Shown here in pieces: positions 1-8,108 of a stretch of DNA of 64,000 bases (position 1 is its first letter; every line of letters starts with the position of its first letter). The translations under genes were made by a program, and so were the position numbers. Below the pieces are notes generated by a model. That model did no database searches. It worked only from the letters and a program-made list of their open reading frames with translations, and was not told the origin of the DNA. Origin of the DNA: AC-32 sp963717475 (GTDB taxonomy: Bacteria > Actinomycetota > Thermoleophilia > Gaiellales > Gaiellaceae). The stretch spans positions 310,001 to 374,000 of the forward strand of contig OY970337.1 of the NCBI GenBank assembly GCA_963717475.1. Reading direction: 5' to 3'.

Positions 1-2
1 AG

Positions 3-446
3 CTCGCGACTCCGCGGATCAGCAAGGAGGGCCTGGCCGAGCTCTCCGCCGCCCACGAGCGGTTCACCGAGCTGACCGACATGCTGCTCGACCGGACCCG
101 CGGCGAGGAAGAGCGTACGCGCCTGACCGGCGACTGGGTGCGCGCGAACTATCGCTTCCACGACGTCATCTACGCCGCGGCCGACGTTCCGCTCGTCGAG
201 AGGATCGCCAAGAGCGCGCGCCGGACGTTCCTCAGCCGCTGGAGCCCAGGCGGGCCGGAGATCGACGACCTCTACCGGCAGAACGTGGCGCAGCACCAGG
301 CGATCAAGGACGCGATCCAGGCGCGCAGCGCGGACGGAGCGCGGGCGCTCGCGCACGAGCACGTGCTCCACTCGGGGCGGCTGCTCGAGGTGATCCTCGA
401 GCATCGAGGCGCCGCCCAGGCCGACGACACACGCGCGCTGGCGTAG
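3..446 (+). CDS. GntR-family regulator, C-terminal FCD domain (5' partial)
   Basis: The reading frame is open from the window edge and ends at 446, so the N-terminal winged helix is missing. The visible helices, including FHDVIYAAADVPLVERIA and QNVAQHQAIKDAIQARSADGA followed by a late AHEHVLHSG, match the all-helical FCD effector-binding domain of FadR-type GntR regulators. In that family, histidines of this kind coordinate a metal or bind a carboxylate ligand. The target and ligand cannot be told from here. The next gene starts 24 bases downstream on the same strand but is functionally unrelated. Confidence 0.8.
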   Translation, partial: LATPRISKEGLAELSAAHERFTELTDMLLDRTRGEEERTRLTGDWVRANYRFHDVIYAAADVPLVERIAKSARRTFLSRWSPGGPEIDDLYRQNVAQHQAIKDAIQARSADGARALAHEHVLHSGRLLEVILEHRGAAQADDTRALA

Positions 447-469
447 AGCCGGTTGCAAGCGTCCGCCGG

Positions 470-1249
470 GTGCGAGACAGTTGGCGGGTGCGCGGAGACC
501 GTCTGGCTCTCACCGCAGGGATCCTCGTCGTCGCCCTCGTGGCGGTGGCCGCGGTCGTCGGCTGGGCGGCCGGGCACTACACGAACAGGACGAAGACGAT
601 TGGGAGCGCGACGACCAGCGCGGCGGGTGCCGTCGGCACGTCCGTCGACCCGAAAGTCGCGGCCGGCGCGCACGCGTTCGTGCAGTTCGCCTGCGCCCAG
701 TGCCACGGTGACAACGGCGGCGGCGGCGTCTCCCCGGCCGTGCCGGCGCTGACGTCGGCGGGGCAGCAGCTGACCGTCGCCCAGCTGAGCCACATCATCA
801 ACCACGGGCTCGGCGAGTCGGCGAACCCGAAGAAGCCGTACATGCCCGTCTGGGGCGCGGTCATCTCGAAGCGCCAAGTCTCCGACCTCGTCGCGTACAT
901 CCGCGCGGGGCTGCCCAGCGTGCCTACGGCGACGCCGCCGGAGGTGCCGCGCAACCAAGGGCTCCCGGTCGCGGGCGCGGCGCTCTACGTGCGCGACGGT
1001 TGCATCAACTGCCATGGCCCGAACGGCCTCGGCGGCGTCCCGAACCCACTCTCGGAGGACAAGTCGATCCCGTCGCTCTCCGGAATCGACTTCCGGAGCG
1101 AGTTCAACACGGACAAGAAGATCAAGGACGTGATCCGCAGCGGCAGCGTGATCGGCCGCGCCCCGATCGTGAGCATGCCGCACTGGGGCGGGATCCTCTC
1201 GGACGCCGACCTGTCGGCGCTCGTCGCTTACCTGAAGACGCTCAAGTAG
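470..1249 (+). CDS. Membrane-anchored diheme cytochrome c
   Basis: The 259-aa protein has one N-terminal membrane anchor (about residues 13-34) followed by two cytochrome c domains. The heme attachment motifs are CAQCH (75-79) and CINCH (178-182). Likely axial methionines sit in YMPVWG (about 125) and SMPHWG (about 236). It should be an extracytoplasmic electron carrier tethered to the membrane. Its 3' end overlaps by 22 bases the convergent b-type cytochrome-like gene, and the redox operon starting at about 4 kb lies downstream. The partner is unknown. It resembles the c-type subunits of alternative complexes, but no catalytic subunit is adjacent. Confidence 0.85.
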   Translation: MRDSWRVRGDRLALTAGILVVALVAVAAVVGWAAGHYTNRTKTIGSATTSAAGAVGTSVDPKVAAGAHAFVQFACAQCHGDNGGGGVSPAVPALTSAGQQLTVAQLSHIINHGLGESANPKKPYMPVWGAVISKRQVSDLVAYIRAGLPSVPTATPPEVPRNQGLPVAGAALYVRDGCINCHGPNGLGGVPNPLSEDKSIPSLSGIDFRSEFNTDKKIKDVIRSGSVIGRAPIVSMPHWGGILSDADLSALVAYLKTLK

Positions 1250-1860
1250 TACGGGCCTTCGGCCGAGCGTCTCAGCGGCGCGCCTTCTCGTTCGCGCTCG
1301 TGTGCCCGGTGCAGCCAGGGGCCTGCGCGGGAGTAGGCCGCGCCGGCGAGAACCGCGCCCGCCACGAGCGAGCCGGTGACGAGGCCGATCCGCGACCAAG
1401 CGTTCCGTGACTGGAGGGCGCGCCGCAGCCGCGGTGCGTAGACCAGCACATGGATGCTCATCACGACGAACCAGACGACGAAGCTCGCCTTGTGCAGACC
1501 GAGCAGGACATCGCGGTGCCGCTCCGGGCCGAGCGCGAGCAGCCCCACGCCGCTGCCGAGCACGGTCAGCGTCGAGACGACGAGGAGCGGCGCCAGCAGG
1601 CGCATGAACATGTGTGGCGGTCCCTTCGCGACGTACGCGTCGTCGCCGAGGTAGTAGCGCAGGAAGCGGTAGCCAGTGCTCGCGAGCTTCAACAGGACGG
1701 GCGGGATCAGAAGCAGCCCGACGACGATGTGGGCAGAGAGCAGCTGGTGGATCGAGAGGATCGTGATCCCCTCGACCGCCAGCAGGACGAGCAGGACTGC
1801 TGCGGCGGTTGCCGTCAAGCGCTCGTTGCGCACGGTCGGATCCAGGTCGAGCCGGCGCAT
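1228..1860 (-). CDS. b-type cytochrome-like integral membrane protein
   Basis: The 210-aa protein has about five hydrophobic segments (roughly 16-37, 43-60, 86-110, 122-142, 158-178). Intramembrane histidines near residues 44, 123 and 137 could ligate b hemes as in cytochrome b561/DUF4405-like proteins. I cannot assign a named family. It converges with, and overlaps, the diheme cytochrome c gene. Its upstream region carries a TCAT direct repeat also found in front of the ApbE operon. Together these suggest it is the quinone-side or transmembrane partner of that redox system, which is inference. Confidence 0.6.
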   Translation of the reverse strand: MRRLDLDPTVRNERLTATAAAVLLVLLAVEGITILSIHQLLSAHIVVGLLLIPPVLLKLASTGYRFLRYYLGDDAYVAKGPPHMFMRLLAPLLVVSTLTVLGSGVGLLALGPERHRDVLLGLHKASFVVWFVVMSIHVLVYAPRLRRALQSRNAWSRIGLVTGSLVAGAVLAGAAYSRAGPWLHRAHEREREGAPLRRSAEGPYYLSVFR

Positions 1861-1882
1861 GGCCGGCAGGACATCACGCGGA

Positions 1883-1898
1883 GATGAACGTGCGATGA
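1883..1898 (-). promoter_or_regulatory. Putative response-regulator operator between b-cytochrome and RR genes
   Basis: Read on the minus strand this is TCATCGC-ACGT-TCAT, two TCAT half-sites 11 bases apart, a spacing typical of OmpR-family binding sites. The same TCATCGC-N4-TCAT pattern occurs at 3990-4004 before the redox operon, with 11 of 15 positions identical. It lies about 25 bases upstream of the b-cytochrome start and about 45 bases upstream of the response regulator, so it could control both genes. Confidence 0.4.
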
Positions 1899-1928
1899 GA
1901 GCTGCCCAGCGGTTCTCGCGGTAGGGGT

Positions 1929-1934
1929 GACAAT
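1929..1934 (+). promoter_or_regulatory. Possible -10 element of the response-regulator gene
   Basis: GACAAT lies 6 bases before the GTG start at 1941, the spacing seen for leaderless transcripts elsewhere in the window. No Shine-Dalgarno sequence is visible. This is a weak call because the hexamer does not start with TA. Confidence 0.25.
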
Positions 1935-1940
1935 GGGCGA

Positions 1941-2618
1941 GTGCGCGTGCTCGTGGTCGAAGACGAGAGGAAGCTGGCCGAGCTGCTCGCGCGCGGGCTG
2001 AGGGAGGAGGGCCATGCCGCGGACATCGCCGGCCGCGGTGAGGAGGCGCTCTGGATGGCCCAGGCGGTCCCTTATGACGCGATCGTGCTCGACGTCATGC
2101 TGCCGGGGCTCGACGGCCTCGCCACCTGCCGCGCGCTGCGCAAGGCGGGAGTCTGGACGCCGGTGCTGATGCTGACGGCGCGGGACGCCGTCGAGAACCG
2201 GATCGAGGGCCTCGACAGCGGCGCAGACGACTACCTCGTCAAGCCGTTCTCGTTCGCGGAGCTCCTCGCCCGGCTGCGGGCGCTCATGCGCCGCGTACCG
2301 GCGGAGCGGCCCTCGGTGCTCGAGGTCGGCGATCTGCGCCTCGACCCGGCCGCCCACCGTGCCTGGCGCGGCGAGGCCGAGCTCGAGCTCTCGTCGAAGG
2401 AGTTCGCGCTGCTGGAGTCGTTCATGCGCCAGCCAGGCTACGCGCTCTCGCGGCTGCAGCTGCTCGAGAGCGCCTGGGACATGGGCTACGAGAACCGCTC
2501 GAACCTCGTCGACGTGTACGTGCGCTACCTGCGCCAGAAGATCGACCGGCCGTTCGGCCGCGACTCGATCGAGACCGTTCGGCGCGTCGGCTACCGCCTG
2601 CGCGAGGACGGCGGATGA
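1941..2618 (+). CDS. OmpR-family response regulator
   Basis: The 225-aa protein has a receiver domain with acidic residues near 7-9, phospho-acceptor Asp51 in VLDVMLPG, Thr79 and Lys101, followed by a winged-helix DNA-binding domain (about 128-223). The GTG start at 1941 gives MRVLVVEDE, the usual beginning of the fold. The stop overlaps the histidine kinase start (ATGA). By position it is the regulator of the flavin/heme redox operon starting at about 4 kb and of the divergent b-cytochrome gene. The signal sensed by the pair is unknown. Confidence 0.93.
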   Translation: MRVLVVEDERKLAELLARGLREEGHAADIAGRGEEALWMAQAVPYDAIVLDVMLPGLDGLATCRALRKAGVWTPVLMLTARDAVENRIEGLDSGADDYLVKPFSFAELLARLRALMRRVPAERPSVLEVGDLRLDPAAHRAWRGEAELELSSKEFALLESFMRQPGYALSRLQLLESAWDMGYENRSNLVDVYVRYLRQKIDRPFGRDSIETVRRVGYRLREDGG

Positions 2619-3971
2619 GCCGGCTGCCGATCCGTCTACGGCTGACGCTTGCCTTCACGCTGGCGATGGCGCTCGTGCTCGCCGCGATGAGCTTCTTCGT
2701 CTACAACCGCGTCGACCACGCGCTCAACGCCTCGATCGATCAGAGCCTGCGTTCGCAGACGGTCGACGTGACGCACCTCGACCGCGGGCGGCTCGACCTC
2801 GACTCTGCGGCCGGCGGCGGGATCGCCGAGCTGATCCGGCCGGGCGGCTCCGTGATCGGCTCGGACCCTCCGGGGCTGCCGCTCCTGCTCAACCCGGCCG
2901 ACCTGAGCCGCGTGTCGGACGGCGCGCGGATCCTCCGCTCGGGGCAGCTCCCCGGCCTTCGCGAGCGCTGGCGTGTTCTTGCTCGGCGGGCGCAGGTCAA
3001 GGGCAGTCCGGCCGTGCTCGTCGCGGCCCGGTCGCTCGCGCCGCACGACGAGACGCTCGACCACCTGTTGCGCGAACTCGCTTTCGCAGGCCCGCTGGCG
3101 CTCGTGCTGGCCGCGCTCGCCGGGTACGCGCTCGCAGCGGCGGCGCTGCGGCCGGTGGAGACGATGCGTGTGCGGGCGGAGACGATCTCGGGCTCGACGC
3201 CTGGGGCGCGGCTGCCGGTGCCGGCGAGCAAGGATGAGATCTCGCGCCTGGCGGAGACGCTGAACGCGATGCTCGAGCGGCTGCAGGCGGCCGTGGAGCA
3301 CGAACGACGCTTCGTCGCGGATGCGAGCCACGAGCTGAGGACGCCGCTCGCGCTCCTGAAGACCGAGCTCGAGCTCGCCCTGCGCCGGCCGCGGACCCGC
3401 GAGGCGCTCGAGGACGCCCTGCGCTCGGCATCGCAGGAGACCGAGCGGCTGACGCGGCTCGCGGAGGACCTGCTTGCTGATTGCGCGCTCGGACGCGGGA
3501 GAGCTGCCGGTCAGGCGGGAGCGGGTGCCGGCGGCCGAGGTGCTGAACGTCGTCGCGAGGCGCTTCGGCAGGATCGTCGCGGCGAAGGGCCGGGAGCTCG
3601 ACCTCGTCCCCGCGGACGGGATCCTCCTCGACGCCGATCCGGCGCGGCTCGAGCAGGCGCTCGGCAACCTCGTCGACAACGCGCTCGTGCACGGCGCGGG
3701 CCGCATCGTCATCTCGGCCGAGCCGGACGGAGACCTCGTCGCCTTGCACGTCCGGGACGAGGGGGCCGGCTTTCCCGGTGACTTCCTGACCGGCGCCTTC
3801 CAGCGCTTCAGCCGGCCGGGAGAGTCGCGCAGCGGCACCGGCAGCGGTCTTGGCCTCTCGATCGTCGACCTGATCGCCGAGGCCCACGGAGGCTCGGCGG
3901 GAGCGAAGAACCGGCCGGAGGGCGGGGCAGACGTCTGGATCGCGGTTCAACAGGCCGGGGACGACTCTTAG
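2615..3971 (+). CDS. Sensor histidine kinase, frameshifted in this sequence
   Basis: It is a membrane sensor with two transmembrane helices (about 8-30 and 155-178) flanking a roughly 125-residue extracytoplasmic region, then HAMP, the H-box FVADASHELRTPL with His239, and an ATPase domain with NLVDNALVHG, DEGAGFP and GSGLGLSIV. One extra base at about 3473 breaks the frame. Removing it restores EDLLLIARSD, the expected text. The 3' part reads in the second frame from 3474 to 3971. Because both halves are fully conserved, I favour a sequence error over a dead gene. It is coupled to the upstream response regulator by ATGA overlap. Confidence 0.85.
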
Positions 3972-3974
3972 GGC

Positions 3975-4004
3975 TCATTCAGGCGCCTTTCATCGCCTTC
4001 TCAT
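3975..4004 (+). promoter_or_regulatory. TCAT direct repeats upstream of the ApbE operon
   Basis: TCAT occurs at 3975, 3990 and 4001. The last two form TCATCGC-CTTC-TCAT with 11-base periodicity. This is the pattern seen on the opposite strand before the b-cytochrome gene (1883-1898). It sits between the kinase stop and the first operon gene, so it is a good candidate for the operator of the adjacent response regulator. Confidence 0.45.
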
Positions 4005-4026
4005 GTGGCGCGGGCACCCTCGAGGT

Positions 4027-4335
4027 GTGCGCAAGGCCTCCCCTGACAACCGCATGCGCGCCCGCGATGCAGGCATCGCGCGCCTGAAGCGGGCGACGCG
4101 AGTCGTCCTCTTCGGCGCGACGGCCCTCGCGGGCGCCTTTGCCGGCCTCGCCGCGCATTCGCTACCGGGCCACAAGTCGGCGGTGCGCACCACGACGAGG
4201 ACCGTGCGGACGACGACCCAGGCGGCGAAGACCTCCGCTCCGGCCGCCGCCGCCACTCGGGCTTCAGTCCCCGCACCCCCGCCGCCCCCCGTGACGACGC
4301 AGGTCGCGCCCGTGGCGACGACCGGCGTCTCGTGA
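4027..4335 (+). CDS. Small membrane-anchored protein with Thr/Ala/Pro-rich exported tail
   Basis: I recognise no domain. There is a basic N-terminus, one hydrophobic segment (VVLFGATALAGAFAGLAAHS), then a low-complexity region rich in Thr, Ala and Pro with a run of five prolines. An ATG at 4003 is also in frame but lies inside the putative operator, so GTG 4027 or ATG 4054 is more likely. The stop overlaps the ApbE start as GTGA. In related gene clusters this position often holds an exported FMN-binding protein. Here no such domain follows the anchor, so the role may be a scaffold or a remnant. Confidence 0.55.
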   Translation: MRKASPDNRMRARDAGIARLKRATRVVLFGATALAGAFAGLAAHSLPGHKSAVRTTTRTVRTTTQAAKTSAPAAAATRASVPAPPPPPVTTQVAPVATTGVS

Positions 4336-5264
4336 TCGCCGAGCTCGCGTCCGTCTCCTTTCCTGCTCTCGGCACCACCGCCGTCCTCTGCGTCGCCGAG
4401 GCGGACAGGCTCCCCGCGGCGCACGAGGAGCTCGAGCACGAGCTCGACCGGCTCGATGCGGCCTGCAGCCGCTTCCGCGAGGACTCCGAGCTCACGCGCC
4501 TCAACGCAGCCGCCGGCCGCGGGCCGGTACGCGTCGGGCCGCTGCTGCTCGAGGCGGTCGGCGTGGCGCTGGATGTCGCGGCCATGACCGACGGCCTCGT
4601 CGACCCGACTGTCGGTCGGACGCTGCGGCTGGCGGGCTACGACCGGCGCTTCGTGAACGTCGAGCTTCGAGACGGACGCTTCTTTCGCGCGTCCTTCGCG
4701 CCGGTCCCGGGGCCACAAGGCGTGACGCTCGACCGCTCCGCCTGCACGATCGCACTCGCGGAAGGCGTCGAGCTGGATCTCGGCGCAACCGCGAAGGCGC
4801 TCGGCGCCGACCGGGCCGCTCGAGCCGCCGCACGCGCGTCGGGTGCCGGCGTCCTCGTCAGCCTCGGCGGCGACATCGCGCTCGCAGGGCCCGTTCCCGA
4901 CGGCGGCTGGCCCGTCCGCGTCGCCGAGGACCATTCGAGCCCGCTCGACGCGCCCGGCCCCACGGTCGCCCTGTTGGCCGGCGGCCTCGCCACCTCGGGC
5001 ACGCTCGTCCGCCGCTGGCAGGCCGGCGAGACCACCCTCCACCACATCGTCGACCCGCGCACCGGCCGGCCGGCCGAGACCCCCTGGCGGGCGGTAACGG
5101 TCTCGGGTGCGACCTGCGTCGACGCCAACGCCGCCAGCACGGCCGCCGTTGTGCTCGGCGACGAGGCGCCTGCCTGGCTCGCGGCCCGCGGGCTGCCGGC
5201 ACGGCTCGTGCACGAGTCGGGCGAGGCCGTGCACGTCGGCGCCTGGCCGGAGGGGGACGCGTGA
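4332..5264 (+). CDS. apbE: FAD:protein FMN transferase (ApbE)
   Basis: The 310-aa enzyme attaches FMN covalently to a Ser or Thr of exported redox proteins using FAD. Family signatures visible are LDLGATAKALGADRAA, VLVSLGGDIALAG and HHIVDPRTGRPA. The protein lacks an obvious signal peptide or lipobox, so an unusual topology or cytoplasmic action is possible. It begins with GTG overlapping the previous stop and ends overlapping the ferric-reductase-like gene. Its presence implies a flavinylated partner, but I found no D-x-x-(S/T)-G-A-(S/T) acceptor motif in the neighbouring proteins. Confidence 0.9.
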   Translation: MIAELASVSFPALGTTAVLCVAEADRLPAAHEELEHELDRLDAACSRFREDSELTRLNAAAGRGPVRVGPLLLEAVGVALDVAAMTDGLVDPTVGRTLRLAGYDRRFVNVELRDGRFFRASFAPVPGPQGVTLDRSACTIALAEGVELDLGATAKALGADRAARAAARASGAGVLVSLGGDIALAGPVPDGGWPVRVAEDHSSPLDAPGPTVALLAGGLATSGTLVRRWQAGETTLHHIVDPRTGRPAETPWRAVTVSGATCVDANAASTAAVVLGDEAPAWLAARGLPARLVHESGEAVHVGAWPEGDA

Positions 5265-6342
5265 TCCTCGCGGCAGGGCCGAGCGCCTACTGGTATCTGA
5301 CGCGCGGGACCGGCGTCGTCGCGCTGCTTCTGCTGACCACGGGGGTCGTCCTCGGCGTTCTGACGTCGACGCGCTGGGCGACGCCGCGCTGGCCCCGCTT
5401 CGTCGTCTCGGGCCTGCATCGAAGCGTGACGCTGCTCGCGCTCGCGTTCGTCGGCGGTCCACGTTCTGACGACCGTGCTCGATGGCTACACGCCGATCGG
5501 GCTGAAGGACGCGGTGCTCCCGTTCGCGTCGCAGTACCGGCCGATCTGGGTCGGCTTCGGAGCCGTCGCCTTCGACCTGCTTCTGGCCGTGATCGTGACG
5601 AGCCTGCTGCGCGCGCGCCTCGGCTACCGCGCCTGGCGACTCGTGCATTGGCTCGCGTACGCATCCTGGCCGGTCGCGCTGGTACATGCCCTCGGAACGG
5701 GCAGCGACGTTCGCGCCGGCTGGTTCGGCCTGCTCGCCTTCGTCTCGGTCGGCCTCGGTCGTCGCCGCGGTCCTCTGGCGGGTGCTCGAGTCGCACGCCG
5801 CAGGCTCTGCGCGCCTGGCGGCCGCCGCGGCTGGGCTCGTCCTCCCGGTTACGATCGGCATCTGGGCGGCCTCGGGGCCGCTGCAGCGCGGCTGGGCGGC
5901 CCGCGCAGGCACCCCGCCGACCCTTCTCGCCGCGCGCTCGGTGCAGGTGACGAAGCTCGTGACCGTGAGCGCGGGGCCTTCGCTGCCCGCGGCGCCCTAC
6001 GATGCCTCGCTCAGCGGCAGCGTCTCGCAATCCAGCGGTGCGGACAACGGGCTCGTGACCGTCGCGCTCGACGGGACCGCCGACGGCGGCGCGAAGGGCG
6101 TCCTGCACGTCGACCTGCGTGGCGTTCCGCTCCAGGACGGCGGCATCCAGATGACCGGCAGTAGCGTCAGCTTCGGCCCGAGGTCGACTCCCCAGGCCTA
6201 CTCCGGCCAGATCGTCTCGCTCGAGGGCTCGCGTCTGGCCGCGTCAGTTCACGACGCATCCGGGAACACGCTCACGCTCGACGTCGTCCTGCAACTCGAC
6301 TCCGCGAGCCGGACCTTCGGTGGCTCGCTGCACGTCGCATGA
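5261..6342 (+). CDS. Ferric-reductase-like transmembrane heme protein with unknown exported C-terminal domain, twice frameshifted
   Basis: Reading through two probable single-base insertions (about 5456 and 5751) gives one protein of about 360 aa. The N-terminal half has several helices with two spaced histidine pairs (LHRS and GVHVL; LVHW and LVHAL), the bis-heme pattern of the ferric reductase/NOX/MsrQ superfamily. A last helix (LAAAAAGLVLPVTIGIWAAS) leads to a beta-rich tail of about 130 residues that I do not recognise. No FAD/NAD domains are present, so electrons probably come from NuoF and the ferredoxin encoded next. Removing each extra G restores VGVHVLTTVLDG and SVASVVAAVLW. Confidence 0.75.
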
Positions 6343-7601
6343 GCGCCCTCCCCTGGCCGGATTCCTCCGCGCTGCCGCGCCTCTTCGCCGGCCTGCCGCG
6401 CGACGGCTCCCCGCTCGGGCTCGACGGGCACCTGTCCGTCCACGGGCCGCGGCCGTCCGCCGCGGGCCTGATCGAGCTCGTCGCTGCGGCCGGCCTCCGC
6501 GGTCGCGGCGGCGCGGGCTTTCCGGCCGGACGCAAGCTGAAGGCTGTCGCAACGGCCGGGCGCCGGCCGGTCGTCGTCGCGAACGGCGCCGAGGGCGAGC
6601 CGGTCAGCTTCAAGGACAAGGCTCTGATGCGCCGCGCGCCTCACCTCGTGCTCGACGGAGTCGCGCTTGCCGCGGCGGCCGTGGGCGCGCGAGACGCGTT
6701 CGTCGCAGTCGAAGGGAACGCCGGCGAGGAGGTCGGCTACCTCGAGCGTGCGCTCGCCGAACGCGAGGCCCGTGGCATCGACCGCGGCCTGAGAGTGCGG
6801 CTCGCGTCACTGCCGAACGGATTCGTCAGCGGAGAGGAGACGGCCGTCGTCAGCGCGCTGAACGGAGGCGCGGCCAAACCTACCTTCACACCACCACGCC
6901 CGTACGAGCGCGGAGTCGGCAGCGCTCCGACGCTGGTGCAGAACGTCGAGACCCTGGCCCACCTGGGACTGATCGCCCGCCTCGGCCCGGAGTGGTTCCG
7001 GGCAGCGGGAACCGAGGACGAGCCCGGCTCGGCGCTCTTTACCGTCTCCGGCGCGGTCAACCGCCCGGGCATCTACGAGGCCGCCTTCGGGACGCCGCTA
7101 CGCGCGGTGCTCGACCAGGCCGGCGGGGTCCGCGGCGCCCCGGGCGCGGTGCTCGTAGGCGGCTACTTCGGGAGCTGGGTCGATGCAGCGGCGGCCGAGC
7201 GCCTCACGCTTTCGCAGAGCGACCTAGCCACCGCCGGCGCGTCACTCGGCGCGGGGGCGATCGTGGTCCTTCCGGGGGTAGCGTGCGGCCTCGACCAGGC
7301 CGCCCGGGTGGCGCGCTACCTCGCGCTCGAGAGCGCGGGCCAGTGCGGGCCCTGCATCCACGGGCTCGCGGCGCTCGCCGGCGCGCTCGAGAGCCTCGCC
7401 CGCGGCAACGGCGACACGCGCGGCCGTGCGTTGCGCTGGCTGGAGCAGGTTCGAGGCCGGGGTGCATGCAAGCACCCCGACGGCGCAGCGCGGTTCGTCC
7501 AGAGCTCACTCGAGGTCTTCGCAGACGAGGTCGACCGCCACCTCGAAGGTGGCTGCGGTGGCAGACAGGGCGAGTTCCTGCCCACCGGGCGGGCCCGATG
7601 A
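6339..7601 (+). CDS. NuoF-like NADH-oxidising flavoprotein
   Basis: The 420-aa protein matches complex I subunit F in order: FMN/NADH-binding glycine loop GRGGAGFPAGRK (55-66), NGAEGEP..KD (82-94), an SLBB-like middle, and an iron-sulfur domain with ESAGQCGPC (331-339) and C377. The first cluster cysteine of the usual ESCGxCxPC is alanine here, leaving three canonical ligands plus a distal C406. No other complex I subunits are nearby. It overlaps the heme protein upstream and the ferredoxin downstream by ATGA. The likely role is entry of NADH electrons into the membrane module. Confidence 0.85.
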   Translation: MSALPWPDSSALPRLFAGLPRDGSPLGLDGHLSVHGPRPSAAGLIELVAAAGLRGRGGAGFPAGRKLKAVATAGRRPVVVANGAEGEPVSFKDKALMRRAPHLVLDGVALAAAAVGARDAFVAVEGNAGEEVGYLERALAEREARGIDRGLRVRLASLPNGFVSGEETAVVSALNGGAAKPTFTPPRPYERGVGSAPTLVQNVETLAHLGLIARLGPEWFRAAGTEDEPGSALFTVSGAVNRPGIYEAAFGTPLRAVLDQAGGVRGAPGAVLVGGYFGSWVDAAAAERLTLSQSDLATAGASLGAGAIVVLPGVACGLDQAARVARYLALESAGQCGPCIHGLAALAGALESLARGNGDTRGRALRWLEQVRGRGACKHPDGAARFVQSSLEVFADEVDRHLEGGCGGRQGEFLPTGRAR

Positions 7602-7831
7602 GCCGCAGCCTGCGCGTCAACCCGATCGCCTGCGACGGGAGCGGCCTCTGCGCCGAGATCCTGCCGGAACGGATCTCGCTCGACGACTGGGGCTACCCGA
7701 TCGTCGACGAGACGCCCGTGTCGCCGAGCCTGGAAGAGCACGCGGAGCGCGCCGTCGCCGCGTGCCCGATGCTCGCGCTCCATCTGGAGAAGAGCACTCA
7801 GGCTCGGGCGCCCGCGATGAAAGGCAGGTAG
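7598..7831 (+). CDS. Three-cysteine ferredoxin
   Basis: The 77-aa acidic protein has CDGSGLC (12-18) and a distal CP (56), giving three cysteine ligands, which fits a [3Fe-4S] (or ligand-exchangeable [4Fe-4S]) single-cluster ferredoxin common in actinobacteria. The ATG at 7598 overlaps the NuoF-like stop. It is the last gene of the flavin/heme operon and probably shuttles electrons between the NuoF-like protein and the heme membrane protein. P450 partnership is an alternative for this ferredoxin class, but no P450 is encoded in the window. Confidence 0.85.
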   Translation: MSRSLRVNPIACDGSGLCAEILPERISLDDWGYPIVDETPVSPSLEEHAERAVAACPMLALHLEKSTQARAPAMKGR

Positions 7832-7917
7832 GGCGCTGGGATCCGGCGGCCAGGAGGCGGCTCCGGTAGCAGCCTCGTCCGCTAGGAGGGGGCCAATGCG
7901 GGAACCAGGCGTCCCCC

Positions 7918-8082
7918 TTACAAGAGCATGAGCCACTTGGAGCTGCAGGCGCAGTCCTTGTGCTTCACGCCGCACCTGCCGCAGTCCCAGTACGTCCACC
8001 AGATCCACTTGAAGTGGTTCCACTCCAGCACGATCAGGCAGATGCACCAGATGAAGATCTGCGTCTGGCTCACGTTTGTCAC
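7918..8082 (-). CDS. 54-aa Trp/Cys-rich small membrane protein
   Basis: A short open frame runs on the minus strand from GTG 8082 to TAA 7918. It starts with a hydrophobic stretch (IFIWCICLIVLEW), has a tryptophan-rich turn (FKWIWWTYWD) and ends with a cysteine pattern CGRCG-(x6)-CAC that could bind zinc or an iron-sulfur cluster. The composition, with seven tryptophans and six cysteines in 54 residues, is very unlike a random frame of GC-rich DNA. I cannot name the family. It faces the ferredoxin gene convergently. Confidence 0.6.
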   Translation of the reverse strand: MTNVSQTQIFIWCICLIVLEWNHFKWIWWTYWDCGRCGVKHKDCACSSKWLMLL

Positions 8083-8108
8083 TCAACCGGAGCCGGGTGG
8101 GGCGTGTC

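Noticed and set aside
3470..3480. Programmed frameshift in the histidine kinase
   Set aside because: No slippery heptamer or following structure is evident, and many unrelated genes in the window show the same single-base breaks.
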